64,000 nucleotides of DNA from Streptomyces spinosisporus (GCF_022698145.1 NZ_JALDAX010000010.1:248001-312000); one strand, 5' to 3'. Shown: positions 23,374-33,921, counted from the stretch's first letter. Made by a program: numbers and translations. Notes: a model not told the origin generated them from the letters alone.

Positions 23374-24513
23374 ATGTCCGCCGAGAGCACGCCGGGACCC
23401 GGCATACCGGGAACCCCCGGCACCAACGGCCCGCGCAACAGCGCCAAGGGCCGTCGCCGCAAGCCCCGCAGCAGGCGCCAGAAGGGCCTCATGATCACGG
23501 CCTGGGTCGCGGCGGGGATCGTCGTGCTCGGCGGTACGGGCGCGGGGTACGTGTACTTCAAGCTCAACGGCAACATCAAAAGCGTCGACATCGACTCGGC
23601 GCTCGGCACGTCCCGCCCGACGAAGGTCGACAACGGCTCGGAGAACATCCTCGTGCTCGGCTCGGACTCCCGCGCCGGCGGCAACAAGAAGCTCGGCGGC
23701 GGCGCGGACGACGGCTCGGCCCGCTCCGACACCGCGATGGTCGTGCACGTGTACAAGGGCCACAAGAGGGCCAGCGTGGTCTCCATCCCGCGCGACACCA
23801 TCATCGACCGCCCCGAGTGCACCGACACCCACGGCGACACGCATCCCGCCGCCCAGGGCGTGATGTTCAACTCCGCCTATTCCACGGGCGGTGCGGCCTG
23901 CGCGGTCAAGACCGTCGAGTCCCTCACGGACATCCGCATGGACCACTATCTCGAGGTCGACTTCAAGGGCTTCGAGAAGCTCGTCGACGAGCTCGGCGGC
24001 GTCCCGGTCACCACGACCAAGGACATCAAGGACCCCGAGAGCCATCTGGACCTCAAGGCCGGCACCCACACGCTCGACGGCGAACAGGCCCTCGGTCTGG
24101 TCCGCACCCGGCACGGCGTCGGCGACGGCTCCGACCTCGGCCGCATCCAGCTCCAGCAGGCCTTCATCAAGGCCCTGGCCGACCAGGTCAGGCACCTCGG
24201 CGTCTTCACCAACCCGAAGAAGCTCTACGACCTCGCCGACACCGGCACCAAGACCGTCACCACCGACTCCGACCTGGGCTCGGTCAACTCCCTGATGTCC
24301 TTCGCGAACGGCCTCAAGGGCATCAGCTCGTCGAAGATGACCATGGTCACGATGCCGGTCCAGTACGACCCGGCCAACCGCAACCGCGTCATCGTCGAGC
24401 AGACCAAGGCCGACCAGGTCTGGACGGCCCTGAAGCACGACCGGGCCATCCCGAGGTCGGCGACCGAGGGCACGGCCACGGGCGATGCGAAGGGCGTCGT
24501 CGACGCCGGCTGA
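23374..24513 (+). CDS. LytR-CpsA-Psr (LCP) family cell-wall glycopolymer ligase
   Basis: A 379-residue membrane protein. A basic, Pro/Gly-rich cytoplasmic start (1-40) is followed by one membrane helix (ITAWVAAGIVVLGGTGAGYVYF) and an extracellular LCP domain: NILVLGSDSRAG, SDTAMVVHVYKGHKRASVVS, IPRDTII, MDHYLEVDFKGFEKLVDELGG and LVRTRHGVGDGSDLGRIQLQ. These carry the arginines and aspartates that bind polyprenyl pyrophosphate. LCP enzymes attach teichoic-type polymers to peptidoglycan. ATG with GAGGAG upstream. Confidence 0.93.
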   Translation: MSAESTPGPGIPGTPGTNGPRNSAKGRRRKPRSRRQKGLMITAWVAAGIVVLGGTGAGYVYFKLNGNIKSVDIDSALGTSRPTKVDNGSENILVLGSDSRAGGNKKLGGGADDGSARSDTAMVVHVYKGHKRASVVSIPRDTIIDRPECTDTHGDTHPAAQGVMFNSAYSTGGAACAVKTVESLTDIRMDHYLEVDFKGFEKLVDELGGVPVTTTKDIKDPESHLDLKAGTHTLDGEQALGLVRTRHGVGDGSDLGRIQLQQAFIKALADQVRHLGVFTNPKKLYDLADTGTKTVTTDSDLGSVNSLMSFANGLKGISSSKMTMVTMPVQYDPANRNRVIVEQTKADQVWTALKHDRAIPRSATEGTATGDAKGVVDAG

Positions 24514-24661
24514 GGGCCCCTGCGGGCCGTACGGAATAGAACACCCGAACCCCCGGTTTTGGGGGATGGCCCCAGTCCTGGCAGACTGGTACGTCGGCTC
24601 CGGTTCACGTGGCAGCAATCCGCGGCTGCGACCCGGCGCCCTCCCGAAACTAGGAGACACC

Positions 24662-24883
24662 TTGAAGCGCGACATCCACCCCGAATACGTCGAGACGCAG
24701 GTCAGCTGCACCTGTGGCGCGTCGTTCACCACCCGCAGCACGATCTCCAGCGGCACCGTCCGCGCCGAGGTCTGCTCCGAGTGCCACCCGTTCTACACGG
24801 GCAAGCAGAAGATCCTCGACACCGGTGGCCGTGTGGCCCGCTTCGAGGCCCGCTTCGGCAAGGCTGCCGGCTCCAAGAAGTAG
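24662..24883 (+). CDS. rpmE: 50S ribosomal protein L31 (zinc-binding type)
   Basis: A 73-residue ribosomal protein starting at TTG 24662 behind AGGAGA. Four cysteines in the CxC and CxxC arrangement (VSCTCGASF, VCSECHPFYTG) mark it as the zinc-containing C+ form; the zinc-free paralogue would be induced by zinc starvation. It is followed by a T-tract terminator and prfA, a conserved order. Confidence 0.96.
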   Translation: MKRDIHPEYVETQVSCTCGASFTTRSTISSGTVRAEVCSECHPFYTGKQKILDTGGRVARFEARFGKAAGSKK

Positions 24884-24895
24884 CGAGCTCCAATC

Positions 24896-24945
24896 CGCCG
24901 GTCCACGGCCGCGCCCTTCACAGGCGTGCCGGGACCGGCGTTTTT
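24896..24945 (+). terminator. Intrinsic terminator between rpmE and prfA
   Basis: CGCCGGTCC (24896-24904) pairs perfectly with GGACCGGCG (24932-24940), followed by TTTTT. A canonical structure, unusual in this GC-rich window. It ends 41 bases before prfA, so prfA is reached only by readthrough or by a promoter inside this gap. Confidence 0.9.
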
Positions 24946-24986
24946 GGTCGCCCGCCTTTCCGCCGTACGTATTTCAGGAGCCCAAG

Positions 24987-26063
<1,077 letters not shown>

Positions 26064-26102
26064 CGTCCGTACGCACGACCCAGTACGACACGGAGGACTT
26101 GC

Positions 26103-26948
26103 GTGAACCTGCTGCTCGCAGAGGTGGCACAGGCCACCCAGCGGCTGGCCGACGCCGGCGTGCCCTCGCCGCGCAACGACGCGGAGGAGCTCGCCGCGTT
26201 CGTGCACGGCGTGAAGCGGGGCGAGCTGCACTCCGTGAAGGACGCGGACTTCGACGCCCGCTACTGGGAGGTCATCGCCCGGCGCGAGCAGCGTGAGCCG
26301 CTGCAGCACATCACCGGGCGGGCCTACTTCCGCTATCTGGAACTCCAGGTCGGCCCGGGCGTGTTCGTGCCGCGGCCGGAGACCGAGTCCGTGGTCGGCT
26401 GGGCCATAGACGCCGTGCGCGCCATGGACGTCGTGGAACCCTGCATCGTCGACCTGTGCACCGGCTCCGGCGCCATCGCGCTCGCCCTCGCCCAGGAGGT
26501 CCCGCGCTCGCGCGTGCACGCCGTGGAGCTGTCCGAGGACGCCTTCGGCTGGGCCCGCAAGAACGTGGCGGGCTCCAGGGTCGACCTGCGCCAGGGCAAC
26601 GCCCTCGACGCCTTCCACGACCTCGACGGCCAGGTCGACCTGGTCGTCTCCAACCCGCCGTACATCCCGCTGACCGAATGGGAGTACGTCGCCCCCGAGG
26701 CCCGGGACTACGACCCCGAACTCGCCCTGTTCTCGGGGCCGGACGGGCTCGAACTCATCCGCGGTCTGGAGCGGACCGCACACCGGCTGCTGCGCCCGGG
26801 CGGCGTCGTCGTCATCGAGCACGCCGACACCCAGGGCGGCCAGGTGCCGTGGATCTTCACCGAGGAGCGGGGCTGGGCCGACGCGGCCGACCACCCCGAC
26901 CTCAACAAACGCCCCCGGTTCGCGACCGCCCGCAAGGCGCTGCCGTGA
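26103..26948 (+). CDS. prmC: Release factor glutamine methyltransferase
   Basis: A 281-residue SAM-dependent enzyme methylating the GGQ glutamine of release factors. The SAM motif CIVDLCTGSGAIALALA and the catalytic SNPPYIPL (the NPPY motif) are present; the N-terminal helical domain binds the release factor. GTG start after GGAGG, 39 bases behind prfA. Confidence 0.95.
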   Translation: MNLLLAEVAQATQRLADAGVPSPRNDAEELAAFVHGVKRGELHSVKDADFDARYWEVIARREQREPLQHITGRAYFRYLELQVGPGVFVPRPETESVVGWAIDAVRAMDVVEPCIVDLCTGSGAIALALAQEVPRSRVHAVELSEDAFGWARKNVAGSRVDLRQGNALDAFHDLDGQVDLVVSNPPYIPLTEWEYVAPEARDYDPELALFSGPDGLELIRGLERTAHRLLRPGGVVVIEHADTQGGQVPWIFTEERGWADAADHPDLNKRPRFATARKALP

Positions 26949-27000
26949 CCGCCCCGCAGACCCTTTCCCGGATGTACGTGTACGAGGAGGCCCGCTAGAC

Positions 27001-27648
27001 ATGGCTCGGCGATACGACACCAACGACGCGACCGACCGCACCACCGGTCTGCGCGAGGCCGCGTCCGCCGTGCGCCGGGGCGAACTCGTGGTCCTCCCGA
27101 CCGACACGGTGTACGGCATCGGCGCGGACGCCTTCTCCTCGGAGGCCGTCGTGGACCTGCTGGAGGCCAAGGGCCGCGGCCGCAACATGCCCACCCCGGT
27201 GCTGATCGGCTCCCCGAACACCCTCCACGGTCTGGTCACGGACTTCTCCGAGATGGCCTGGGAGCTGGTCGACGCCTTCTGGCCGGGCGCGCTCACCCTC
27301 GTCGCCAAGCACCAGCCGTCGCTGCAGTGGGACCTGGGGGACACCCGGGGCACGGTCGCCGTGCGCATGCCACTGCATCCGGTCGCCATCGAGCTGCTCA
27401 CCGAGGTCGGGCCGATGGCCGTCTCCTCCGCCAACCTCTCCGGGCACCCGGCGCCGGAGGACTGCGACGCCGCGCAGGAGATGCTCGGCGACTCCGTCTC
27501 CGTCTACCTCGACGGCGGCCCGACCCCCGGAAACGTCCCGTCGTCCATCGTCGACGTCACGGGCCGGGTGCCGGTGCTGCTGCGCGAGGGCGCACTGTCG
27601 CCGGAGGAGCTGCGCAAGGTCGTACCCGACCTCGAGGTGGCCAATTGA
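27001..27648 (+). CDS. L-threonylcarbamoyladenylate synthase (Sua5/TsaC)
   Basis: A 215-residue YrdC-domain protein that makes threonylcarbamoyl-AMP for the t6A modification of ANN-decoding tRNAs. Signature segments are RRGELVVLPTDTVYGIG, KGRGRNMPTPVLI, FWPGALTLV, VAVRMPLHP and MAVSSANLSG. There is no C-terminal Sua5 domain, so it is the short TsaC-like type. ATG behind AGGAGG. The stop overlaps the start of the next gene. Confidence 0.94.
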   Translation: MARRYDTNDATDRTTGLREAASAVRRGELVVLPTDTVYGIGADAFSSEAVVDLLEAKGRGRNMPTPVLIGSPNTLHGLVTDFSEMAWELVDAFWPGALTLVAKHQPSLQWDLGDTRGTVAVRMPLHPVAIELLTEVGPMAVSSANLSGHPAPEDCDAAQEMLGDSVSVYLDGGPTPGNVPSSIVDVTGRVPVLLREGALSPEELRKVVPDLEVAN

Positions 27649-28325
27649 CAGCCCCTGACGCGGGGCGTGGCATAGGCAACGGGGAACGGGCGACGGAGAT
27701 CACGACAACGTTTGTCGGACTCCCACGCGACTGCTTCCGCATCCTCCACGTCAGCACCGGAAACGTGTGCCGCTCGCCCATCACCGAGCGGCTGACCCGG
27801 CATTACGTGACGCAGCGCCTCGGCGTCCTGGGCGGCGCGCTGATCGTGGAGAGCGCGGGCACCTGGGGCCACGAGGGCGCGCCCATGGAGACCAACGCGG
27901 AGCGGGTGCTCGCCGAGTTCGGCGCGGACGCGACCGGCTTCACCGGCCGTGAGCTGCTCGACGAGCACGTCATCATGGCCGACCTCGTCCTGACGGCGAC
28001 CCGCGACCACCGTCAGCAGGTCATCTCCATGGGCCACTCGGCGGGCCTGCGCACCTTCACCCTGAAGGAGTTCACCCGCCTGGTGCGGGCGATCGACCCC
28101 GCGACCCTGCCCCCGCTGGAGGACGGCGTGGTCGCGCGCGCACGCGCCCTGGTCCGCGCCGCCGCCGCTCTACGCGGGTGGCTGCTGGCCCCGACCGCCG
28201 AGGCGGACGAGGTCTACGACCCCTACGGCGCCCCGCTGACCTTCTTCCGCTCCATCGGCGACGAGATACACCAGGCACTGGATCCGGTCGTCACGGCGCT
28301 CACCGGCGTACGCGCAAGGATGTAA
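27645..28325 (+). CDS. Low-molecular-weight phosphotyrosine phosphatase-like protein, nucleophile replaced
   Basis: A 226-residue protein with the LMW-PTP fold. The phosphate loop reads HVSTGNVCRSP (35-45): compared with the canonical C-x4-C-R-S loop, Ser37 stands where the catalytic cysteine should be, while Cys42, Arg43 and Ser44 remain. The C-terminal DPYG, home of the general acid, is also kept. Classical phosphatase activity is therefore doubtful; it may bind phosphate or phosphoproteins. The start is a TTG at 27645 overlapping the previous stop, with GAGGTGG upstream. I recall the same Ser in other Streptomyces copies, which should be checked. Confidence 0.85.
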   Translation: MTAPDAGRGIGNGERATEITTTFVGLPRDCFRILHVSTGNVCRSPITERLTRHYVTQRLGVLGGALIVESAGTWGHEGAPMETNAERVLAEFGADATGFTGRELLDEHVIMADLVLTATRDHRQQVISMGHSAGLRTFTLKEFTRLVRAIDPATLPPLEDGVVARARALVRAAAALRGWLLAPTAEADEVYDPYGAPLTFFRSIGDEIHQALDPVVTALTGVRARM

Positions 28326-28416
28326 CAACCGCGCGGCACCAGGTTGACGGGCCTACATTGGTCGTACGTCACCACGGAGGCGAACCGCCCGCAATCCCCG
28401 TCGCCGGGAGCCCACC

Positions 28417-29658
28417 ATGCCGGTCACCCACGCCCCTGAGACCGCCGACGCCCTGCTGCGGCAGGACCCCGAGCTGGCCGAGATCCTGCTCGGGGAACTC
28501 GACCGGCAGTCGACGACGCTGCAGCTCGTCGCCGCCGAGAACTTCTCCTCGCCCGCGGTCCTCGCAGCCCTCGGCTCCCCGCTCGCCAACAAGTACGCCG
28601 AGGGCTATCCGGGCGCCCGGCACCACGGCGGCTGCGAGATCGTCGACGTGGCCGAGCGCCTGGCCGTGGAGCGGGCGAAGGCCCTGTTCGGCGCCGAGCA
28701 CGCCAACGTCCAGTCGCACTCGGGCTCTTCGGCCGTCCTCGCCGCCTACGCGGCGCTGCTGCGGCCCGGCGACACCGTCCTCGCCCTCGGCCTGCCCCAC
28801 GGCGGCCACCTCACGCACGGCTCGCCCGCCAACTTCTCCGGCCGCTGGTTCGACTTCGTCGGCTACGGCGTCGACGCCGAGACCGGGCTCATCGACTACG
28901 ACCAGATGCGCACCCTCGCCCGCGCCCACCGCCCCAAGGCGATCGTGTGCGGGTCCATCGCCTATCCGCGCCACATCGACCACGCCTTCTTCCGCGAGGT
29001 CGCCGACGAGGTCGGGGCGTATCTCATCGCCGACGCCGCGCACCCCATCGGCCTGGTCGCCGGGGGAGCGGCGCCCAGCCCGGTGCCGTACGCCGATGTC
29101 GTGTGCGCGACCACGCACAAGGTGCTGCGCGGGCCGCGCGGCGGAATGATCCTGTGCGGCGCCGAGCTCGCGGAGCGGGTCGACCGGGCCGTCTTCCCGT
29201 TCACCCAGGGCGGCGCGCAGATGCACACCATCGCCGCGAAGGCCGTCGCGTTCGGCGAGGCGGCGACGCCGGACTTCGTGACGTACGCCCATCAGGTGGT
29301 CACCAACGCACGGGTGCTCGCGGCCCGGCTCGCGGCGGAGGGCCTGGTCGTCACCACCGGCGGCACCGACACCCATCTGATCACCGCCGACCCGGCGCCC
29401 CTGGGCGTGGACGGGCGCACCGCGCGCGGGCGGCTCGCGGCGGCCGGAATGGTGCTCGACTGCTGCGCGCTGCCGCACGGCGACGCCCGCGGCCTCAGGC
29501 TCGGCACGGCCGCGGTGACCACCCAGGGGATGGGAGAGGAGGAGATGCAGTGGATCGGCGCCCTGTTCGCAGCGGTGCTGCGGGGCGAGACGGAGACCCA
29601 GAAGGCGCGCGACGAGGTGCGTGAGCTGACCGGTAGATTTCAGCCGTACACCAGCTGA
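28417..29658 (+). CDS. glyA: Serine hydroxymethyltransferase
   Basis: A 413-residue PLP enzyme interconverting serine and glycine with tetrahydrofolate. Diagnostic segments: LQLVAAENFSSPAVLAALGS, KYAEGYPGARHHGG, NVQSHSGSSA, DAAHPIGLVAGG and CATTHKVLRGPRGG, with the PLP lysine in THK. Length is normal. The upstream 91 bases hold a possible -35 TTGACG (28344-28349) and no glycine-riboswitch-like structure. Confidence 0.95.
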   Translation: MPVTHAPETADALLRQDPELAEILLGELDRQSTTLQLVAAENFSSPAVLAALGSPLANKYAEGYPGARHHGGCEIVDVAERLAVERAKALFGAEHANVQSHSGSSAVLAAYAALLRPGDTVLALGLPHGGHLTHGSPANFSGRWFDFVGYGVDAETGLIDYDQMRTLARAHRPKAIVCGSIAYPRHIDHAFFREVADEVGAYLIADAAHPIGLVAGGAAPSPVPYADVVCATTHKVLRGPRGGMILCGAELAERVDRAVFPFTQGGAQMHTIAAKAVAFGEAATPDFVTYAHQVVTNARVLAARLAAEGLVVTTGGTDTHLITADPAPLGVDGRTARGRLAAAGMVLDCCALPHGDARGLRLGTAAVTTQGMGEEEMQWIGALFAAVLRGETETQKARDEVRELTGRFQPYTS

Positions 29659-29679
29659 GCGAGGGTATGCGCACCTGTG

Positions 29680-29693
29680 TGCACCCGGGTGCA
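29680..29693. repeat. 14-bp perfect palindrome between glyA and the wecA-like gene
   Basis: TGCACCCGGGTGCA, flanked by CCTGTG and CACAGG, which extend the dyad imperfectly to about 29673-29707. It may be a terminator for glyA or an operator. Confidence 0.5.
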
Positions 29694-29808
29694 GCCTGCG
29701 TGCACAGGCACGCGTGCAACCATCGTCGCTACCCGGAAGTCCCCACTCATATGCGTCCCTCGCTAGGGTGTGGGGCTGAGATGGCCAGCGAGACCTGTGG
29801 GGAAGCCT

Positions 29809-31113
29809 GTGCGTGAATACCTGCTGACGCTCTGCGTCACGGCCGCGGTGACCTACCTGCTGACAGGGCCGGTACGGAAGTTCGCGATCGTGGCCGGAGC
29901 CATGCCGGAGATCAGGGCCCGTGACGTGCACCGGGAACCCACTCCGCGCCTCGGCGGTATCGCGATGTTCTTCGGCCTGTGCGCGGGCCTGCTGGTCGCG
30001 GACCATCTGACCAACCTCAGCGAGGTCTTCGAGAAGTCGAACGAGCCGCGGGCGCTGCTCTCCGGAGCGGCGCTCATCTGGCTGATCGGCGTGCTGGACG
30101 ACAAGTTCGAGATCGACGCCCTGATCAAGCTCGGCGGCCAGATGATCGCCGCCGGCGTCATGGTCATGCAGGGCCTGACGATCCTGTGGCTGCCCATCCC
30201 GGGCGTCGGCAGCGTGGCGCTCACCCAGTGGCAGGGCACCCTGCTGACGGTGGCGCTCGTCGTCATCACCATCAACGCGGTCAACTTCGTCGACGGCCTC
30301 GACGGCCTCGCCTCCGGCATGGTGTGCATCGCGGCCTGCGCGTTCTTCCTGTACGCCTACCGGATCTGGTACTCGTACGGCGTCGAGGCGGCCGCTCCGG
30401 CGACGCTGTTCGCCGCGATCCTCATGGGCATGTGCATCGGCTTCCTGCCGCACAACATGCACCCCGCGCGGATCTTCATGGGCGACTCCGGCTCGATGCT
30501 GATCGGCCTGGTGCTGGCGGCCGGCGCGATCTCCATCACGGGACAGGTCGACCCGGACGCCCTGAAGCTGTTCGTCGGATCCGAGAAGGCGGCCGTGCAC
30601 CAGACGGTGCCCGTCTACATCCCGCTGCTGCTGCCGCTGACGATCATCGCGGTGCCGACCGCGGACCTGGTGCTCGCCATCGTGCGCCGCACCTGGCGCG
30701 GCCAGTCGCCGTTCGCGGCCGACCGCGGGCATCTGCACCACCGGCTGCTGGAGATCGGCCACTCGCACAGCCGGGCCGTGCTGATCATGTACTTCTGGTC
30801 GGCGCTGATCGCGTTCGGCGCGCTCGCCTATTCGGTCAACTCGGCGTCCATGTGGATCGTCCTGGGCGTCGTGATTCTCAGCGCGGTGGGCCTCGCCCTG
30901 CTCCTGCTGCCCCGCTTCACGCCGCGCGCCCCGCGCTGGGCCGAGCACTTCGTGCCCCCGCGCTACCGCCGCAGCACGGCGGTGGCGGACCCCGAGCCGG
31001 AGCCGGCGCAGGCCGCCGAGTCCGAGGAGGAGCGCGCCCCGGTGGCCGCGGGGGTGGCCTCAGTCAACGGAGCGACGGCCCTGGGCCGGCGGAATGCCGG
31101 AACCTCGCGCTGA
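29809..31113 (+). CDS. Undecaprenyl-phosphate GlcNAc-1-phosphate transferase (WecA/MraY-like)
   Basis: A 434-residue integral membrane enzyme of the WecA/TagO family, with about ten helices. It transfers a sugar-phosphate to undecaprenyl phosphate to start glycopolymer synthesis. Visible signatures: HREPTPRLGGIAMF, LIGVLDDKFEID (Asp pair), NAVNFVDGLDGLASG, HPARIFMGDSGSM, and DRGHLHHRLLEIGHS (the HHR-type loop). The C-terminal 60 residues are Glu/Ala/Pro-rich and probably cytosolic. GTG start with GGGGAAG upstream. It probably supplies the polymer that the LCP ligase attaches. Confidence 0.92.
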   Translation: MREYLLTLCVTAAVTYLLTGPVRKFAIVAGAMPEIRARDVHREPTPRLGGIAMFFGLCAGLLVADHLTNLSEVFEKSNEPRALLSGAALIWLIGVLDDKFEIDALIKLGGQMIAAGVMVMQGLTILWLPIPGVGSVALTQWQGTLLTVALVVITINAVNFVDGLDGLASGMVCIAACAFFLYAYRIWYSYGVEAAAPATLFAAILMGMCIGFLPHNMHPARIFMGDSGSMLIGLVLAAGAISITGQVDPDALKLFVGSEKAAVHQTVPVYIPLLLPLTIIAVPTADLVLAIVRRTWRGQSPFAADRGHLHHRLLEIGHSHSRAVLIMYFWSALIAFGALAYSVNSASMWIVLGVVILSAVGLALLLLPRFTPRAPRWAEHFVPPRYRRSTAVADPEPEPAQAAESEEERAPVAAGVASVNGATALGRRNAGTSR

Positions 31114-31454
31114 CTTCGGCGTCGACTCGGCAAGGTAAGAATCTGACTAGAGCATTGCCAAGTCGTGGGGGAGCAAAGTTCCCTAATACCAGACAAAGCA
31201 CCCCGGTTTCTGCACAGACGCGCGCTATCACTCTCATGTGTGACAGCTGGCACACCTTCTAGGTAAAGACCGCATCAAATAGTTTGTGATAGCGTTCACT
31301 ACCAGTTGAAGGAAGCGCCGAAAGGCCTTGGCGGAACGGTCCTTTGGCCCGAAGCGCCCACACCTCCTCGCGTTAGCCTCTGCACTGCACCGGGTGACCG
31401 ACCAGTGACACCCGGTCACCAGTCTCGACCCCCACTTCCGTTGGAGCCGTCCGC
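31114..31454 (+). promoter_or_regulatory. Upstream region of the atp operon
   Basis: About 340 bases without a gene, with an A+T-richer centre (31140-31290), consistent with the operon promoter. I could not define a convincing -35/-10 pair. Confidence 0.45.
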
Positions 31455-31907
31455 ATGCAGCCAAACGACGTCCGGATCCTCCGGGGAGCAGCGATCATCG
31501 CCGCCCCCGTGGGCATCGTCGCCACCGTTGTCAGCGCGGTCGTCGCCGGTGAGAAGGGTCTCGTCGGCGGACTGGTGGCCCTCGCGGTGGTGGCCGGCTT
31601 CTTCGGACTCGGCTCCGCCGCCCTGATGCGCCTCACGCAGGACAAGCCCCAGGTGGCGATGACGGCCGGACTGCTCGTCTACACCGTGCAGATGCTGCTC
31701 ATCGGTGTCTTCGTCATCGCCTTCAGCGACACCACGTTGTTCAACGGCCGGGCCTTCGCCCTGAGCCTGCTGGCCACCGCCCTGGCGTGGGTCGGCGGAC
31801 AGGTGAAGCAGAGTCTCACCAGCCGCATGCTCTACGTGAACCCCGAGCCGTCCGTGCCTGCCAAGGAGGCGGACCCGGTCAAGGCGGAGTCGCGTGATGC
31901 GGCGTAG
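31455..31907 (+). CDS. atpI: ATP synthase protein I
   Basis: A 150-residue membrane protein with four hydrophobic helices, first gene of the ATP synthase operon. AtpI helps assemble the c-ring in other bacteria. The C-terminal 25 residues are charged. The sequence is poorly conserved, so the call rests on topology, size and position before atpB. Confidence 0.9.
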   Translation: MQPNDVRILRGAAIIAAPVGIVATVVSAVVAGEKGLVGGLVALAVVAGFFGLGSAALMRLTQDKPQVAMTAGLLVYTVQMLLIGVFVIAFSDTTLFNGRAFALSLLATALAWVGGQVKQSLTSRMLYVNPEPSVPAKEADPVKAESRDAA

Positions 31908-32201
31908 GGGGCACGTAAAGGCGATACATGCCTATCTGCTATCGTCCGGAAGCGCTTCCGGTGGGGGGTCCTTCCGCTTCTCGAGCGGGGCAGGACACAG
32001 CCTCCACGGCCGCCGGCGCACTCGGACCGTCAGCTGTGATGACAGCACGGAATCCGAGCGGCCGGGCCCTCGGCGGATGCGCCCCACGGACTGCGGCGGC
32101 ACCGTCACACCACCACGTCCCCAGTGCCGATCAGCGGCCTCACCAGCCGCGCTGACACACAAGGTTGCCGTTACTTATGCGTCACGACGAAGGAGTCACG
32201 G

Positions 32202-33008
32202 GTGAGTGCCCACATGCTGCTCGCTGAAAGCGGCTGCCACATCAATGCTGACTGTGCCTTCCCCGCGCCGGGCCTTCACTCGTTCAACTTCGAGCCGATC
32301 TTCAGCGTCGGCGGCTTCGACTTCACGAAGCCGATGCTCCTGACGATCATCTGCATGCTGGCCGTGATCGGCTTCTTCGCCGCCGCGTTCCGCAAGCCGA
32401 AGCTGGTCCCCGGGAAGATGCAGCTCGTCGGCGAGATCGGTTACAACTTCGTCGCCCGCAGCATCGCCCTCGAAGTGATCGGCAAGAAGGGCAGCAAGTA
32501 CGTCCCCTTCCTCACGTCGGTCTTCTTCTTCGTGTGGATCATGAACGTGATGTCCATCATCCCGCTGGCGCAGTTCCCGGCGACCTCGCGCTTCGCGTAC
32601 CCGGTCGTGCTCGCCGCGCTGGTCTACGTCACGTACATGTTCCTGACGTTCAAGACGCACGGGTTCAAGGGCGGCGTCAAGAACCTGGTCTGGCTGGACG
32701 GTCTGCCCAAGCCCCTCATCCCGCTGATCGTCCTGCTCGAGTTCTTCTCGAACGTGATCCTGCGCCCGTTCACCCTCGCGGTGCGGCTGTGGGCCAACAT
32801 GTTCGCCGGCCACATGCTGATCGTGATGTTCAGCGTGGCGACCTGGTACCTGCTCACTCCGTCGATCATGTCGGCCGTCGCCGGTGGTTCGTTCCTGCTG
32901 GCGCTCGCCATGACCACCCTGGAGGTTCTGATCCAGTTCCTTCAGGCGTACATCTTCACGCTCCTCGCCTCGATCTACATCCAGGGAGCGCTGGAAGAGG
33001 GTCACTGA
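32202..33008 (+). CDS. atpB: ATP synthase subunit a
   Basis: A 268-residue Fo stator subunit forming the proton half-channels. The essential arginine lies in LAVRLWANMFAGHM, and FLQAYIFTLLASIYI is the conserved last helix. About five to six membrane helices. The GTG at 32202 follows GAAGGAG; an ATG four codons later (32214) is the alternative. The 294-base gap after atpI holds no supported gene. Confidence 0.97.
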   Translation: MSAHMLLAESGCHINADCAFPAPGLHSFNFEPIFSVGGFDFTKPMLLTIICMLAVIGFFAAAFRKPKLVPGKMQLVGEIGYNFVARSIALEVIGKKGSKYVPFLTSVFFFVWIMNVMSIIPLAQFPATSRFAYPVVLAALVYVTYMFLTFKTHGFKGGVKNLVWLDGLPKPLIPLIVLLEFFSNVILRPFTLAVRLWANMFAGHMLIVMFSVATWYLLTPSIMSAVAGGSFLLALAMTTLEVLIQFLQAYIFTLLASIYIQGALEEGH

Positions 33009-33092
33009 CCCGCACTGCATCCCCGTATCACCGCCGCTGGGAAGCCCTCCCAACGGACCGCATCGCACACATCACAAAAGGAAGACAGGGAA

Positions 33093-33338
33093 ATGTCTGC
33101 CGAGCTCGTTAACCTTGCTGCCGCTTCCGTCGCGGGTCGTATGGGCGCCATCGCCTACGGTCTCGCCGCCATCGGCCCCGGTGTCGGCATCGGTCTGGTC
33201 TTCGGTCACTCCATCGAGGCCATGGCCCGTCAGCCCGAGGCCATGCCGATCATCCGCACCAACATGTTCCTGGGCTTCGCGCTCTGCGAGGTGCTGGCAC
33301 TGCTCGGCCTGGTCGTCCCCTTCGTCTTCAGCAGCTGA
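33093..33338 (+). CDS. atpE: ATP synthase subunit c
   Basis: An 81-residue double-helix hairpin forming the rotor ring. IGPGVGIGLVFGHSIEAMARQPE is split across the loop region and the proton-carrying carboxylate is Glu66 in LCEVLALLG. AAAGGAAG precedes the ATG. Confidence 0.97.
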   Translation: MSAELVNLAAASVAGRMGAIAYGLAAIGPGVGIGLVFGHSIEAMARQPEAMPIIRTNMFLGFALCEVLALLGLVVPFVFSS

Positions 33339-33372
33339 CGACCAGTAGCCACTCTCGACGAAAGGTTCAGAC

Positions 33373-33921
33373 ATGATGGCCTTCCTGGCTGCGGAGGGAG
33401 CGGAGAATCCGCTCATCCCCGCCACCCCGGAATTGATCGTCGGCCTGATCTGCTTCTTCATCGTCTTCGGCGTCCTCGGCAAGAAGCTCCTGCCCAACAT
33501 CCAGAAGACCCTGGAGGAGCGGCACGACGCGATCGAGGGCGGCCTGGAGCGTGCGGCGGAGGCGCAGGCCGAAGCCACGCAGATCCTTGAGCAGTACCGG
33601 GCTCAGCTGGCCGAGGCCAGGCACGAGGCCGCACGCCTGCGCCAGGAGGCGACCGAGCAGGGCGCCACGATCATCCAGGAGATGAGGGCGGAAGGCCAGC
33701 GGCAGCGCGAGGAGATCATCGCCGCCGGGCACGCCCAGATCGAGGCGGACCGCAAGGCCGTGGTGGCCGCGCTCCGTCAGGACGTGGGCAAGCTCGCCAC
33801 GGAGCTGGCCGGCAAGCTGGTCGGTGAGTCCCTCGAGGACCACGCCCGGCAGAGCCGTACGGTCGACCGCTTCCTCGACGGTCTCGAGGAGAGCGCGGCG
33901 AAGGCCGAGGCCAGGCCATGA
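33373..33921 (+). CDS. atpF: ATP synthase subunit b
   Basis: A 182-residue peripheral-stalk subunit. One membrane helix (LIVGLICFFIVFGVLG) is followed by a long charged helix (EERHDAIEGGLERAAEAQAE onward) forming the dimeric stalk. Two ATGs in tandem, 33373 and 33376. The stop overlaps the atpH start (ATGA), implying translational coupling. Confidence 0.96.
   Translation: MMAFLAAEGAENPLIPATPELIVGLICFFIVFGVLGKKLLPNIQKTLEERHDAIEGGLERAAEAQAEATQILEQYRAQLAEARHEAARLRQEATEQGATIIQEMRAEGQRQREEIIAAGHAQIEADRKAVVAALRQDVGKLATELAGKLVGESLEDHARQSRTVDRFLDGLEESAAKAEARP

Noticed and set aside
28326..28416. Possible glycine riboswitch before glyA
   Set aside because: Only 91 bases, no paired aptamer domains or expression platform seen.
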